The notes under the pieces were generated by a model. It worked only from the letters and a program-made list of their open reading frames with translations, was not told the origin of the DNA and did not search any database. Made by a program: the position numbers and the translations under genes. 64,000 nt of DNA from an uncultured Parabacteroides sp. (GTDB taxonomy: Bacteria; Bacteroidota; Bacteroidia; Bacteroidales; Tannerellaceae), in assembly GCA_900770835.1 (NCBI GenBank), contig CAAGLQ010000049.1:1-64000 (forward strand), given 5' to 3'. This document shows, piece by piece, positions 34,135 to 42,688 of the stretch (positions are counted from its first letter, which is position 1; every line of letters begins with the position of its first letter).

Positions 34135-37100
34135 ATGAAAGGATTGACAAATCTTTTTCTTTGCGCCTCTGTGGTTAGTGTGACCGCAGTGCATGCGCAG
34201 ACGACTAAGGTGGTCGGCAAGGTGATTTCTGCCGACGATGATGCGCCGGTCATCGGGGCATCGGTGATCGTAGAAGGGACTACGATAGGTACAATAACCG
34301 ATTTTAATGGTGCTTTTTCCTTGGATGTACCTAAGAACGCAAAAACCCTGATTATCTCCTACATCGGTATGGAATCGGTCAAAGTGGGTGTAAAGCCTGT
34401 TTTGAGTGTGGTCATGAAGACGGATTCGCAGAATCTGGACGAGGTGGTTGTCGTGGGTTATGGTACCCAACGCAAGAAGGATGTTACCAGCGCGATCTCT
34501 AAAGTGGGTGGTGAGGATCTGGCTAACTTGGCGGCTCCCTCTTTTGATACCCAGCTGGCGGGTCGTGCGGCGGGTGTGCAGGTGACCACGACGAACGGTG
34601 TCCTGGGTTCCGCTCCACAGTTTAAGGTGCGTGGTATGGCCACGATCTCTGCTTCTTCCCAACCGTTGTTTATCATCGATGGTATGCCACTGGCAACCGG
34701 CGACAATGGAAATGGTGGTACGGGTTTGGGTATGTTGTATGCCGAGTATAACTCACTCGCCGATATCAACCCGAACGATATCGAGTCTATCGAGATCTTG
34801 AAGGATGGTGCGGCCACGGCGATCTATGGTTCTCGTGCCTCTAATGGTGTGGTTTTGATCACGACTAAGAAGGGTTCTAAAGGCCGTACCTCTGTCTCTT
34901 ATGATGGCTATATCACAGCGGCCTCCCCGGCAAAGACGCATTCTTTGTTAGGGGCAAAGGATTTTGTGATGATCGCCAACGAGAAATTGGAGAACTGGGG
35001 TGCGCAGGGACAGGCGGTCTATGACCCGAATGGTCCGGATACCAATTGGAATGATTATATCTTCCGCACGGGTTTCCAACATAACCATAACCTCTCGGCC
35101 AGCGGTGGTACGGAGCGTAGTCAGTACTACATGTCATTGGGCTTCTCTGAGCAGGAGGGTATCGTCCGTGCGAACGATCTGAATCGTCTCAGCTTGAAGG
35201 CGGATTTGACGCAGCAGGCGACTAAGTGGTTCCGAATCGGACTCAGTGGCCAGATGAGCCGTACACGCATGAACGGTATCATGCATGGTGAGAACTCTCT
35301 CGGAGGCGTGGGCTTCGCTGGTCCTCGTATGTTCCCGAACGTTTCTGTGTTTGATGCGTCAGATCCGACGGGTTATAACATCGATAAGGAAAACCGGAAG
35401 ACCTTGGGTCGTGGCAGTAACTTGTCTTATATCGACAATGGCTTGCAGAACATCGTATGGGCGCTTGATAACAATGTGAACCGTACGACCAATACCCGTG
35501 TGATCGGTAACGGTTGGGGTGAGATCACCTTTATGGATGGCTTGACCTTGAAGACGCAGGCGGGTCTGGATATCGCTAACGTTCGTGACTTTATGTACTG
35601 GGACTCTGAGTCGGGTGATGGTTATGGTTACGGTGGCTTAATCGAGGAGGTGAACAGCACCTATGAGACTTGGAACTGGCAGAATGTCCTGAACTTCGTT
35701 CGTACGTTCAACGACGTGCACAACGTGACTGCGACAGCGGTACAGGAGTACACGCACAGTCAGACTGAGTACACTGATGCGTCGGTGAATCAGCTGTCTG
35801 ACCGTTTCTTCTCTGACCATATCATCAGCAACACGTTTGGCCAAAAGGATGTGGGTGGCTGGAAATCTGAGAATGGCTTGGCATCTTACATGTTCCGGGC
35901 GAACTATAACTTCGATAGTAAGTACTACGTTGGGGCATCTATCCGTCGTGACGGCCTGTCTCGTTTGCCGAAGGATAACCGCTGGGGTACCTTCTGGGGC
36001 GCATCTGCCGCTTGGCGTCTCTCTCGTGAGAAATTTTGGACGGAGGCTCCGGTAAGTAAGTGGTTCAACGACCTGCGTCTGCGTGCTAGCTACGCAACCA
36101 TCGGTAACTCGGCCTTGGGTAGCGATTATCCCTACCTCGGTACCTATGGCGCAAAATTGGTTGGCCCGATGGCGGGTATCGCTTGGACACGTATGGGTAA
36201 TAACAACTTGAAGTGGGAGAGCACCGGTACGTTTGACGTGGGTGTTGATGGCGCTTTGTTCGACAACCGCATGACCTTTGAGCTGGCGTACTGGCAGAAG
36301 GATTCCAAGGACTTGGTGCTCCAGGTACCGACGGCTCCGACTTTGGGTATTCCCTCCAACTCTTACTACGATAACATCGGTAAGATCAAGAACTCGGGTG
36401 TGGAGATCACCATCGGCGGTACGATCATCAATACCAAGGATTGGAACTGGCACTCTGATATCAACTTCTCTACGGTCAAGAATAGAGTGAAGGAGCTCTA
36501 TGGCGGTACGGATATCATCGATAACTACACGATCATCCGTGAGGGTGAGTCTTATCGCTCTTTGTATGGGTATGATTACTACGGCGTGAACAAATCGAAC
36601 GGTAACCCGATTTGGCGCAAGGCCGATGGCTCCTTAGTGCAGTTTGATACGTTTGGGGATTATGACTATAAGGTTTATGACCCGTCAAACCCGGAGGATG
36701 TGTCTCAGCCCTCTTCGTTGACTTCCAAGGATCGGAAGATCCTCGGTTCCTCTATGCCGACCTGGTTCGGTGGTTGGAACAACACGGTGACCTTCCGTGA
36801 TTTCGATTTGAATGTATTCTTCCGTTTCTCGGGTGGTAATAAGGTGATGAACGCCTCTCGTCAGAGCACCTTGCTCAACATGGAGCTGGCTAACAACGGT
36901 ACCGAGATCCTTGGCCGCTGGGTATCTGTCGAGCAGCCGGGTGATGGCATGACACCGAAGATCGGTTATGGCGATGAGCAGGCTTTGTTCAACGATGGTT
37001 ATACGGATTCTCACTTCGTGGAGAACGGCAGCTTCTTGAAACTGGCTAACCTGACTCTGGGTTACACGATTCCTCGTTCCATTGTCTCTAAATTGGGAAT

Positions 37101-37254
37101 GACGAAGATCCGTCTCTATGCGCAGGGGCAGAACCTGTTCACGATTACAGAGTATAGCGGTCTCGATCCGGAGACACAGTCTCGTGATGGTGTGGATTGG
37201 AACGGTATGCCGCAGCAGCGCTCATTTACCTTTGGTGCGAACGTGACTTTCTAA
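34135..37254 (+). CDS. SusC/RagA-type TonB-dependent outer-membrane transporter
   Basis: 1,039 residues from ATG 34135. The frame opens at 34027, but this start gives a proper signal peptide (LFLCASVVSVTAVHAQ). Residues about 20-85 are the carboxypeptidase-regulatory-like domain (VVGKVISADDDAPVIGASV, IGTITDFNGAFSLDVP). The TonB-box/plug entry DEVVVVGYGTQRKKDVTSAI follows, then the plug (LAGRAAGVQV, PLFIIDGMPL, GSRASNGVVLITTKKG). The 22-strand barrel ends in RSFTFGANVTF. With the SusD partner 29 bases downstream it imports glycans or peptides too large for porins. The substrate cannot be read from the sequence, and no adjacent hydrolases indicate one. Confidence 0.96.
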   Translation: MKGLTNLFLCASVVSVTAVHAQTTKVVGKVISADDDAPVIGASVIVEGTTIGTITDFNGAFSLDVPKNAKTLIISYIGMESVKVGVKPVLSVVMKTDSQNLDEVVVVGYGTQRKKDVTSAISKVGGEDLANLAAPSFDTQLAGRAAGVQVTTTNGVLGSAPQFKVRGMATISASSQPLFIIDGMPLATGDNGNGGTGLGMLYAEYNSLADINPNDIESIEILKDGAATAIYGSRASNGVVLITTKKGSKGRTSVSYDGYITAASPAKTHSLLGAKDFVMIANEKLENWGAQGQAVYDPNGPDTNWNDYIFRTGFQHNHNLSASGGTERSQYYMSLGFSEQEGIVRANDLNRLSLKADLTQQATKWFRIGLSGQMSRTRMNGIMHGENSLGGVGFAGPRMFPNVSVFDASDPTGYNIDKENRKTLGRGSNLSYIDNGLQNIVWALDNNVNRTTNTRVIGNGWGEITFMDGLTLKTQAGLDIANVRDFMYWDSESGDGYGYGGLIEEVNSTYETWNWQNVLNFVRTFNDVHNVTATAVQEYTHSQTEYTDASVNQLSDRFFSDHIISNTFGQKDVGGWKSENGLASYMFRANYNFDSKYYVGASIRRDGLSRLPKDNRWGTFWGASAAWRLSREKFWTEAPVSKWFNDLRLRASYATIGNSALGSDYPYLGTYGAKLVGPMAGIAWTRMGNNNLKWESTGTFDVGVDGALFDNRMTFELAYWQKDSKDLVLQVPTAPTLGIPSNSYYDNIGKIKNSGVEITIGGTIINTKDWNWHSDINFSTVKNRVKELYGGTDIIDNYTIIREGESYRSLYGYDYYGVNKSNGNPIWRKADGSLVQFDTFGDYDYKVYDPSNPEDVSQPSSLTSKDRKILGSSMPTWFGGWNNTVTFRDFDLNVFFRFSGGNKVMNASRQSTLLNMELANNGTEILGRWVSVEQPGDGMTPKIGYGDEQALFNDGYTDSHFVENGSFLKLANLTLGYTIPRSIVSKLGMTKIRLYAQGQNLFTITEYSGLDPETQSRDGVDWNGMPQQRSFTFGANVTF

Positions 37255-37283
37255 ACATGGTTTGATATTTAGTTTTTAAGCGT

Positions 37284-38867
37284 ATGTTATACAATAAGAT
37301 ATATAAGAGTTATTTATCGGTAGCGATGGGTGCCGTCCTCTCGTTGCCGTTGTTCACCGCCTGCGAGAACGACGTGGTGGACTTGATGCCGGTGGATAAG
37401 TTCTCCGACCAGACGGCCTATGAGACGGCTGCCCGTTGCGAGCTGGCGGTGATCGGTGCCTATGATGCGGCGCAGTGTGGTTATTACTCGGGTAGTGGCT
37501 GGACACGTGGTTATCCTTTTGGTGCGGCGAGCATCCTGCAGGGTGAGATGCGTGGTGAGGATATGAACCTCACGGCTGTGTTCTATGACTATACCTATTC
37601 TTCGACTTATAGCACCACGACCATGAACAACGTGGCGATGTGGGAGACCTCCTTCGAGGCGATCAACCGCTACAACACGGTGCTCAAGGGTATCGAGGAT
37701 TCCTTTGCGAATGGTTTGATCACCGAGGAAGTGGCTAACCAATACCGGGGCGAGATGTATTTCTTGCGTGGATTGACTTATCATAACTTGATGATCCATT
37801 ATGCGCTGCCTTATAACGTTGAGGGGAATAATAACTATGGTATGCCGATCTACTTGAAGCCGGTGAACCAGCCTTCAGAGATCGAGGAGCAGCTGAAGAT
37901 CGGCCGCTCCACGGTGAAGGAGACCTATGCGCAGATCTTGAAGGATCTGAACGAGGCCGAGAACTTGCTACCGGAGGTAATTTCCGCTAATACGATTGGT
38001 CGTGCCTCCAAGGGTGCTGCCATCGCGTTGAAGAGCCGTGTCTATCTGCACATGCGCGATTGGGACAAGGTGATCACCGAGGCGCAGAAGCTGGAGGGTG
38101 GTCGCTATGAACTGGAATCTAATCCGGCTACTCCCTTTACGGCGTATGACAAGAATAAGGAGTCGATCTTCTCCATGCCGAACAGCTCCGAGGATAATGG
38201 TTCTGTAAACGGTGCGATGTCAACCATGATGTCTGCACGCACTGGTGGACGTGCCATCTGTACTTCCTCCCCAACAATCTATAACTCTAAATTTTGGTTA
38301 GGCGACGATAAGCGTCGTGATCTTTTGATGTACCGTGAATCGGATAAGTATTATTTTGTGGATAAGTACCAGAATCCGCAGACGAACGAGGAGTATGCGC
38401 CGATTATTCGCTATGCCGAGGTGCTGCTGAACGAGGCTGAGGCGGCTGCTCGTAAGGGTGACACCGATTTGGCGCTGACGAAGCTGAACGAGGTGCGTGA
38501 TCGCTCATTGGCGGATCCTTCTACGCAGAGTTATAAGGCGAGTGACTTCGCCGATAAGACAGCGTTGGTAGAGGCGATCTTGTGGGAGCGTCGTATCGAG
38601 TTCCACGGTGAGGGTCGTCGCTGGGAGGATATCCACCGCTTGGCGAACGATGACCTCTGTCCGAGCAAGGGTATCCCGGCCAAGATTGAGTACAACAACG
38701 CTAAAGGCAAAGGTGCCTTTGTCGCAGGTGGCGAGGTTAAGGCGGAGTGGTTTGGTGCGGCTAAGAAGTTTATCCCTTACACGGATAAGCGTTTTATCTG
38801 GCCGATCCCGCAGAATGACTTGCTGCGTAACCCGACACTGGCCGCACAGCAGAATGCTGGTTGGTAA
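37284..38867 (+). CDS. SusD/RagB-type surface substrate-binding lipoprotein
   Basis: 527 residues. Lipobox LPLFTAC with Cys near residue 27. SusD features are the N-terminal AYETAARCELAVIGAYDAAQ, YFLRGLTYHNLMIHYALPY near 165, helical TPR-like arms, LNEAEAAARKGDTDLALTKL near 380, WERRIEFHGEGRRWEDI near 435, and the closing FIWPIPQNDLLRNPTL. It caps the SusC-type barrel encoded just upstream and binds the substrate. The lipobox and the C-terminal motifs are intact. Confidence 0.95.
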   Translation: MLYNKIYKSYLSVAMGAVLSLPLFTACENDVVDLMPVDKFSDQTAYETAARCELAVIGAYDAAQCGYYSGSGWTRGYPFGAASILQGEMRGEDMNLTAVFYDYTYSSTYSTTTMNNVAMWETSFEAINRYNTVLKGIEDSFANGLITEEVANQYRGEMYFLRGLTYHNLMIHYALPYNVEGNNNYGMPIYLKPVNQPSEIEEQLKIGRSTVKETYAQILKDLNEAENLLPEVISANTIGRASKGAAIALKSRVYLHMRDWDKVITEAQKLEGGRYELESNPATPFTAYDKNKESIFSMPNSSEDNGSVNGAMSTMMSARTGGRAICTSSPTIYNSKFWLGDDKRRDLLMYRESDKYYFVDKYQNPQTNEEYAPIIRYAEVLLNEAEAAARKGDTDLALTKLNEVRDRSLADPSTQSYKASDFADKTALVEAILWERRIEFHGEGRRWEDIHRLANDDLCPSKGIPAKIEYNNAKGKGAFVAGGEVKAEWFGAAKKFIPYTDKRFIWPIPQNDLLRNPTLAAQQNAGW

Positions 38868-38923
38868 CAGTTTGTGGATTGATAATGTTACTAATTTGAA
38901 CTTTTTGTGTTTCTTTTTTGGAG

Positions 38924-38947
38924 GGCGTGGGATAGCTGTCTCACGCC
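38924..38947 (+). terminator. terminator after the SusC/SusD pair
   Basis: GGCGTGGGA pairs with TCTCACGCC (one G-T), 56 bases after the SusD stop, and is followed by TTCTTTGCTCTCT. Confidence 0.65.
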
Positions 38948-39015
38948 TTCTTTGCTCTCTGGCTGTACCGGATGGGGCTACGGATACGATAACAGTAGGG
39001 GAATCGGCGGTTCCA

Positions 39016-39888
39016 ATGAACTATTCCGTGGTGCTGGCCGAAGGGTGTGGGGCTGGGTCTGCGGAGCTGGACGAGGTACAGGAGGCGATCGCCTGGACTT
39101 CGGCCTGGTATGCGGCTCGGTACAGACTCCAGAAATCCGACGGTTATCCTTATTTGACAGAGACGGAGCATCAGCTGATTCAAGATCGGCTGCGGAATAT
39201 GCGGGTGGTGTTGTCAGTGGCTCCCTTTGTGGATCTCTACCGAGAGGTGCTGGCGGGTAATCTACACCTGCGGAAACCGCTCAAACCTGGCTATGAATTG
39301 AACGATAGGGAGGTGAAAAGATTACGGCGGGCTTCCAAGGATCTGGTGGGCTTTCATAGTCCTGTGGTCAAGGAACCGAATGTCTTCATTAATCCCTTGG
39401 AGCTCTTACATGCGAACTTGCGCTGGGAAGAGAGCCGTGCGGAGACGGTCTATGGGCGGCTGTCTAAAGCAGTCGTACATGAGCTGACACATGCGGTGAC
39501 ATCGGGTATGCGGCAGGATCGGGTGGTGGAGCAGTGCTTGAATCCCTTGACCCGACAGTGGAACGACGGGCAATTCGATAATCCGAATGAGATCTATGCC
39601 CGGGTTATGGAACTGCGGTATAGCCTGCGGGTTGAACCGGGGCATCTGTTTACGCTGAAGGAGGTGCGTGCACTGCGTGCACGGGCTGAACAGGACACCA
39701 AGGCGTATAAGCAGGAGGTTAAGGGAATTGGAAAGGTGCGGATCAAATCATTGCGTGATTTGCCGGTCAAAGGGCGAATACTGGATCATCAACTTTTTAT
39801 TCGTTATACGGACGAGGAGATTATGCGGCTGCTCAATGATTTGGCTGATTGGCCAATTCGGAGCAGGTGTCTTGACTCTGAGATCTGA
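39016..39888 (+). CDS. HExxH zinc metallopeptidase, unassigned family
   Basis: 290 residues from ATG 39016; the frame is open further upstream, so an alternative start with a hydrophobic leader (codons from about 38890) cannot be excluded. The zinc site is visible as HELTH in AVVHELTHAVTSG near residue 160. A candidate third ligand is the glutamate in NEIYARVMELRY about 40 residues on, the gluzincin-like spacing. The N-terminal half is helical; the C-terminal half has VRALRARAEQDTKAYKQEV and YTDEEIMRLLNDLADW. No family is recognised. Secretion is undecided. It could process peptides for the SusC/SusD system, which is only positional reasoning. Confidence 0.7.
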   Translation: MNYSVVLAEGCGAGSAELDEVQEAIAWTSAWYAARYRLQKSDGYPYLTETEHQLIQDRLRNMRVVLSVAPFVDLYREVLAGNLHLRKPLKPGYELNDREVKRLRRASKDLVGFHSPVVKEPNVFINPLELLHANLRWEESRAETVYGRLSKAVVHELTHAVTSGMRQDRVVEQCLNPLTRQWNDGQFDNPNEIYARVMELRYSLRVEPGHLFTLKEVRALRARAEQDTKAYKQEVKGIGKVRIKSLRDLPVKGRILDHQLFIRYTDEEIMRLLNDLADWPIRSRCLDSEI

Positions 39889-39897
39889 GTTTAGAGT

Positions 39898-39939
39898 AGA
39901 GTGGGAGGGGTACCAAATGGAGGGTATGCCTCCCATTCT
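39898..39939 (+). terminator. terminator after the metallopeptidase gene
   Basis: An 11-pair stem (AGAGTGGGAGG with CCTCCCATTCT, one G-T) lies 9 bases after the stop codon and is followed by GTAGTTTG. The interval 39940-40189 holds no gene. Confidence 0.6.
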
Positions 39940-40189
39940 GTAGTTTGTTAGGAATACGTAGTTTTTTCTGTTCGGTCGATTGTATGGTTATGGGATACTT
40001 TGTTGATTTAGAATTGCAAGGTTGCTGTTGCAGAACAAAATTGCGTAATTAAACGATTGAAGCATTGGTTATATATCATGAAAATCAAACTGCGCATGCT
40101 CAGCCATCAATTTGCTCAAGTCAGAAATACATGTTAAGTTTGCACTGCTAAATCTACAATCCGTAAAAACTAAATTTTCTCATAGCTCC

Positions 40190-40489
40190 ATGTATCGGAA
40201 ATTCATTATCACCTTGGACGGTGAAATTCGCTTTGGAACGGTCTATCTACACCGGGATCTGTTGCCGGCAGGTGATCCAGTATGCTTTGGCGGCGGACTT
40301 TGGGAGGTGGACAAGGAACGACAGTGTATCATCCTTTTTGGGAGGAGCTTTGATTTTGGAACGCCAGATTTTTCCTATGCTAAACGGATCAACAAAACGA
40401 CTTTCCCAGGCAATCTGGGCTATCCGCTGTTCTATCGGAGAAACCATCTTGGCGAGGAACAGTTAGAGCCAGTTCTCTTAGGTTATTAG
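40190..40489 (+). CDS. small protein, unknown
   Basis: 99 residues from ATG 40190 (MYRKFIITLDGEIRFGTVYL). The frame opens at 40112, but the upstream part has no start context. The protein is a compact beta-rich domain (GGGLWEVDKERQCIILFGRS, FPGNLGYPLFYRR). It is followed by a strong hairpin at 40499-40532. No family is recognised, but the DGEI/G-x-V pattern is typical of small Bacteroidales proteins of unknown role. Confidence 0.55.
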   Translation: MYRKFIITLDGEIRFGTVYLHRDLLPAGDPVCFGGGLWEVDKERQCIILFGRSFDFGTPDFSYAKRINKTTFPGNLGYPLFYRRNHLGEEQLEPVLLGY

Positions 40490-40498
40490 GGGGCGTGT

Positions 40499-40532
40499 GT
40501 GCTAAACCCATCGAATTCGAGGGGTTTAGCAC
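40499..40532 (+). terminator. strong hairpin after the small gene
   Basis: GTGCTAAACCC pairs perfectly with GGGTTTAGCAC over 11 bp with a 12-base loop. No U-tract follows (AAGATTG), so it may be an RNA-protecting structure as well as a terminator. Confidence 0.6.
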
Positions 40533-40866
40533 AAGATTGATATTGTTTTCGTAACTTGTCGGGTATGGCTAATTCTGTTGGTGCGGAAATAATCACAAGT
40601 TTCCCCTGGTTTTTATATGATTCAGTATTGACAGTGCAGTTGTAGTGAAAACGCTCTGTGTGCCGAGTGTGGCTTGTTGATAGGAATTAGTCGGTTTCTT
40701 CGTTGCATATGTGTTTGAAAGTTTAGACCTTTGCTCAAAATCTTTGAACTATGAAATTGAGTCTTGTTTCTTTTGCTGCATATCGCCTCAGAAAGGCGAA
40801 TGCACCCGCTGAGTTGGGATGGTGTGTTAGTTGTATGTTGTTCAACCCATCCAGTTGTTTGTAGCC
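40533..40866 (+). other. intergenic leader region with possible 37-residue frame
   Basis: No established gene. A small frame at 40751-40864 (MKLSLVSFAAYRLRKANA...) starts in an ATCTTTGAACT-ATG context and stops 2 bases before the next start codon. It could be a leader peptide coupled to the beta-helix-like gene, as at 2031 and 11656, or it could be chance. Confidence 0.3.
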
Positions 40867-41775
40867 ATGTTGTCGTTAGAATCCATTTGTGATCGTATGG
40901 AGATCGCCTGCGTGGATAGCGTGGATGATGCATTGCAAATTTTGAAAAAGCATGCGTGTGACTATTGGGATAAGGGGTTGTTCAACTCGGATTTTTTGAT
41001 GTCGGCCTTTAGCATCGAGCGGCTGCAACGCCATGGTATCTTTTGTGATGAGCCGCTGAGCAAACGGGTGATCGACAGTTTACCAGAAGGGCATCAATTT
41101 TTAGAGGAGGAGGGGTGCGTCAACTTCTTTGTGCTTAGTGGTTATGTGATACAAGACCTGACCCTGAGAGGACATTATTTTAATCATGCTTCCAGTCAGG
41201 TACGCAAGGGTATTGGTGCGTTTTGGAATGAGTCTTCAGGCATTATAGTAGGTGAGGCCTACGGATATGGGGCTAACCAAAGCCATGTGGACGGGAGGGA
41301 TAAGTCCTCGGTATTCTTGAGTGATTCTGCGGTTGGGTCTTACACTGGGAATTGTATGGCTGTGTTAGTAGATCAAGCCACGGGTTTCGGTTATGACGAG
41401 GCGGTGTTGATGGGCTTGGATAATAGCAGTCTCATCCTGCGGAATCAGGCTTCTGCAACCTGCAGGGATAACTGTTTCTTCACGGCTTGTCAAGAGGCTT
41501 CCTTATTGGCCGAAGGAGAGGCCTTCGGCATCACCTTCGGATCGAAGGTTCGATTCACAAAGAAGGCTCCTTATTGGGTGGTGGGTGTAGGATCTGCGCC
41601 TCGCATGAATGATTCTGTACTTCAGTGTCCCGTCGTGGATCCTAATTGGGAGCCGTTACAGGACTTGTCTAAGTGGCGGAATCAGTTCCCGGATAATAAG
41701 TTGCTCTTGGGTGCTTTGAAAGAGGCGCTGCATCCGCAGCTGGAAAACAGTAGGGGGAAAAATCTGAAACGGTAG
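40867..41775 (+). CDS. predicted beta-helix protein, paralogue of the 58.5-kb gene
   Basis: 302 residues from ATG 40867; the GTG at 40831 is unlikely. The N-terminal 90 residues are helical (ICDRMEIACVDSVDDALQIL). Residues about 95-240 consist of short repeating strands with small residues and Asp/Gly turns (GIGAFWNESSGIIVGEAYGYG, SSVFLSDSAVGSYTGNCMAV, ATGFGYDEAVLMG, NSSLILRNQASATCRDNC, EGEAFGITFGSKV). That is the look of a right-handed beta-helix or bactofilin-like stack. The gene at 58488 has the same architecture. The C-terminus is short and basic. No enzymatic site was seen. Confidence 0.65.
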   Translation: MLSLESICDRMEIACVDSVDDALQILKKHACDYWDKGLFNSDFLMSAFSIERLQRHGIFCDEPLSKRVIDSLPEGHQFLEEEGCVNFFVLSGYVIQDLTLRGHYFNHASSQVRKGIGAFWNESSGIIVGEAYGYGANQSHVDGRDKSSVFLSDSAVGSYTGNCMAVLVDQATGFGYDEAVLMGLDNSSLILRNQASATCRDNCFFTACQEASLLAEGEAFGITFGSKVRFTKKAPYWVVGVGSAPRMNDSVLQCPVVDPNWEPLQDLSKWRNQFPDNKLLLGALKEALHPQLENSRGKNLKR

Positions 41776-41886
41776 GACTGCTGGCTTGTTGACGGGCGTT
41801 GTGTCACGTGCTGGGTTTGCTGGTGGTGGCGGGTACGAACATTCTATGTATTTTCGCGATGTATTAACAACCAAAATCTTAAGTTT

Positions 41887-42252
41887 ATGTTTGGAGGAGA
41901 TGGGAGTTCACACCCCGGGAGCGTGGTGCTGAACGCTTTGATTGATATTATTGGTGGGTTGTTCACGAAAGTTGCTCAGGCTGGGAAAGACCAACTGGGG
42001 GTGTCGGCTGATGGACAACCGGATGAGCTCAGCAAAACGGGGTTGGACGAGCAGAATAACGGTGGTCTGTCTCAAGAGGAGAAGGCAAAAGCTGAGGAGC
42101 GACTGAAAATGGATGCGGAGCATAATACCTCCGCTCAGCTGAATGCGTATCGCAAAGCGAATGAGGCGATGCAAAATGAGGTGTCGACAGCGGAGAAGAG
42201 TTCTATCGTTGACAAAGTCACGAGTTCGGTTAAGTCGGCCTTCAAGTGGTGA
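41887..42252 (+). CDS. small polar protein, unknown
   Basis: 121 residues. A Gly/Ser-rich start (MFGGDGSSHPGS) leads into one amphipathic or weakly hydrophobic helix (VLNALIDIIGGLFTKVAQAG), followed by a polar, Glu/Lys/Asn-rich, probably helical or disordered rest (EEKAKAEERLKMDAEHN) and a C-terminal SSVKSAFKW. There is no signal peptide. No family is recognised. Confidence 0.5.
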   Translation: MFGGDGSSHPGSVVLNALIDIIGGLFTKVAQAGKDQLGVSADGQPDELSKTGLDEQNNGGLSQEEKAKAEERLKMDAEHNTSAQLNAYRKANEAMQNEVSTAEKSSIVDKVTSSVKSAFKW

Positions 42253-42293
42253 TTTGACCCCTTTTTTGACTAATCAGGATTTCAACTATATGA

Positions 42294-42324
42294 TTGGATT
42301 TGTTTCGAGAATGCTATAGCTTTG
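42294..42324 (+). promoter_or_regulatory. promoter of the disrupted AbiEi-like gene
   Basis: TTGG at 42294-42297 and TAGCTTTG at 42317-42324 with a 19-base spacer, 19 bases before ATG 42344. The promoter is intact although the gene is split. Confidence 0.6.
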
Positions 42325-42343
42325 CGGCATTATAGAAACAGAT

Positions 42344-42556
42344 ATGATCAGATATGCAGAATTTAGGGAAAAATTGCTGCCAGTGGGTTGCTTCTCAATC
42401 GATCAGGCACGGATGTTATTTCCTGCGTTTGATCGAAATAGTCTGACGAGGTGGATCAAGAAGGGGTTGCTTGTCAGGTTGCGTCAGGGCTGGTATGCCT
42501 TTCCTGAATTGCTGCAACGAGTGGATTTTGCGCGCTTTATCAAAACCTGCCGGAAT
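42344..42556 (+). pseudogene. AbiEi-like antitoxin/regulator, 5' fragment
   Basis: The first 71 codons (MIRYAEFREKLLPVGCFS, DRNSLTRWIKKGLLVRLRQG, WYAFPE) form the N-terminal winged-helix of AbiEi-type proteins, the antitoxin and autorepressor of type IV toxin-antitoxin pairs. The frame runs into the inserted element at codon AAT (42554-42556) and stops nine codons later within it. The reading frame resumes exactly after the element at 44824. No AbiEii toxin gene is adjacent, so this may be one of the many stand-alone AbiEi-like regulators. Confidence 0.75.
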
Positions 42557-42688
42557 ACCCCCACCAAAGCATGATGGTGGCGGGATGGATAGGCACAGTT
42601 AAATAATGTCATAGCGTAGCGGATAATTAGCCGAACATTTTGACGGTTAGTCGTTTGTGAGTAAATTAGAAGCCAGTAAGCAATCATA

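Noticed and set aside
35638..36453. A 271-codon open frame antisense to the SusC gene
   Set aside because: Shadow of the transporter coding sequence with no start signals.
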